Below, piece by piece: positions 53,925 to 54,642 of a stretch of DNA of 54,642 bases. Location of the stretch: IMG/VR virus record IMGVR_UViG_3300024507_000127, positions 1 through 54,642 of that record; one strand, given 5' to 3'. Each line of letters begins with the position of its first letter. Position 1 is the stretch's first letter. The position numbers and the translations under genes are program-made. The stretch comes from a virus. The notes beneath the pieces were generated by a model, which was not told the DNA's origin, searched no databases, and worked only from the letters and a program-made list of their open reading frames with translations.

Positions 53925-54301
53925 TGGGACACTATGCATTTTTAGATGAAAACAACATCGTTACAGAAGTAATTACTGGAAAAGATGAAAATGAAGTTGT
54001 AGAAGGTATTTCTGATTGGGAAACTTACTATGGTGAATTCCGTGGTCAGGTTTGTAAAAGAACTTCTTATAATACATATCACAATGAACATAAATTAGGC
54101 GGTACACCATTTAGAAAAAACTATGCAGGCATTGGCTATACGTATGACGAAAAAAATGATGCTTTTATACCACCAAAACCATTTCCATCATGGATTTTAG
54201 ATACAACAATTTTTGATTGGATTTCTCCAGTTCCATATCCAGAAGATGGTGGTCTTTATATTTGGGATGAAGTAACACAATCTTGGATTGATTTTCAATA
54301 A
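53924..54301 (+). CDS. Fibre-associated protein (YAGxGYxYD family), module 3
   Basis: 125 residues: M-G-H-Y-A-F-L-D-E-N-N-I-V, F-R-K-N-Y-A-G-I-G-Y-T-Y-D-E, A-F-I-P-P-K-P-F-P-S-W-I-L-D. Last gene of the fibre block, followed by a terminator. Confidence 0.75.
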   Translation: MGHYAFLDENNIVTEVITGKDENEVVEGISDWETYYGEFRGQVCKRTSYNTYHNEHKLGGTPFRKNYAGIGYTYDEKNDAFIPPKPFPSWILDTTIFDWISPVPYPEDGGLYIWDEVTQSWIDFQ

Positions 54302-54316
54302 ATATTAAAAAAATAA

Positions 54317-54350
54317 CCCCCAAGGCATAAAGCCAAGGGGGTATTTTTAT
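54317..54350 (+). terminator. Rho-independent terminator of the fibre block
   Basis: ACCCCC and GGC pair with GCC and GGGGGT across an AA/AA internal loop, loop ATAAA, followed by ATTTTTATTT. With A runs on the other side it may also work in reverse. Confidence 0.9.
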
Positions 54351-54356
54351 TTCCAA

Positions 54357-54642
54357 TTATTTATTAGGAAATTTATTTAACCATTTATTCGCAGCACCAG
54401 TTTTTATTGATGACCATGAACTCCAGTCTTCTCCGCCTTTAGTCATGTGAAACACGGCTTCTGCGTTTTTAACTGGGCTAAATAGTTCAGCATTTAAATC
54501 AAGATCAAGTTTATCCCTACGATCTGGACCTAAAGTTCCAAGCATGTTAATCTGAAAGATACCATAAGAGGAATCTCCAGTCTTGGTGTTTCCATTAAAA
54601 GCAAATGGACGACCATTGGATTCAGCCTTAGCAACTGCCCAA
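54357..54642 (-). CDS. Lysozyme/transglycosylase-like protein, 5' truncated by window edge
   Basis: The minus frame is open to the right edge, so the N-terminal part lies outside. Visible: A-V-A-K-A-E-S-N-G-R-P-F with a likely catalytic Glu, T-G-D-S-S-Y-G-I-F-Q-I-N-M, then G-G-E-D-W-S-S-W at the end, as in SLT/GEWL-fold lytic enzymes. Probably a tail-associated muralytic protein or second endolysin. Confidence 0.75.
   Translation of the reverse strand, partial: WAVAKAESNGRPFAFNGNTKTGDSSYGIFQINMLGTLGPDRRDKLDLDLNAELFSPVKNAEAVFHMTKGGEDWSSWSSIKTGAANKWLNKFPNK

Overview
The window reads as a stretch of a tailed double-stranded DNA phage (or prophage-like) genome whose host is most likely an actinobacterium. 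The evidence is a phage-encoded WhiB regulator with its four cysteines and G-I-W-G-G turn, a protein resembling the actinobacterial DUF7455 zinc family, many apparently leaderless genes, and early-gene ribosome binding sites of the form CAGAAAGG, which match a 16S tail ending CCUCCUUUCU. The DNA is visibly AT-rich, so a low-GC actinobacterium (for example a freshwater type) is my inference. No integrase, polymerase, helicase, portal or capsid gene is visible, so the window is only part of the genome.

Layout. (1) 1-16 kb, plus strand: the C-terminal part of the large terminase, two secreted cell-surface-like proteins, a membrane/lipoprotein/CHAP-endolysin lysis group, a proteasome-like Ntn hydrolase, a secreted subtilisin, Hsp20, many small zinc proteins, a thermonuclease, thioredoxin, two capsid-maturation-associated proteins, WhiB, a pyrimidine-dimer glycosylase, a GlcNAc-type glycosyltransferase, XapX and a holin-like protein, closed by a terminator at 15,997. 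(2) 16-27.3 kb, minus strand: a sugar-modification cluster (five glycosyltransferase-like proteins, an FkbM methyltransferase and a NodU/TobZ-type carbamoyltransferase), a five-tRNA array, collagen-like fibre genes, an A-type Fe-S carrier, SSB and a miniature CDGSH protein. A sugar-nucleotidyltransferase-like gene follows on plus. (3) 28.2-29.7 kb: non-coding DNA holding a candidate anti-Shine-Dalgarno small RNA and a candidate replication origin (DnaA boxes, AT-rich repeats, promoters in both directions). (4) 29.7-42 kb, minus strand, and 42-43.4 kb, plus strand: an early-type region of about 40 very small genes fired from many short-range promoters, diverging at about 42 kb. Its intergenic spaces repeat the same parts: TTGAYT-N17-TANNNT promoters, CRP-like palindromes (TGTGA-N6-TCACA), TGTCCGTTTT boxes, GGGTCGGGG boxes and a covarying GAGCA/TGCTC hairpin. 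(5) 45-54.3 kb, plus strand: baseplate/fibre genes in three repeated modules (fibre stem, glycine-rich adhesin, small conserved tip-associated protein), a terminator at 54.3 kb, and on minus a lysozyme-like gene cut by the right edge.

How it fits together. The fibre modules, the glycosyltransferase cluster and a four-copy family of about 235-residue proteins sit next to one another repeatedly, suggesting a receptor-binding and surface-glycan function. The early region looks like a regulon in which single genes or short operons share operators and RNA hairpins. The most unusual item is the locus at 28,366-28,548: a strong minus-strand promoter followed by an RNA with two hairpins of different stem sequence but identical ten-base loops complementary to the phage's own early ribosome binding sites. 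A window-wide pattern of a -10 box, exactly 5-8 bases, then ATG indicates frequent leaderless transcripts.
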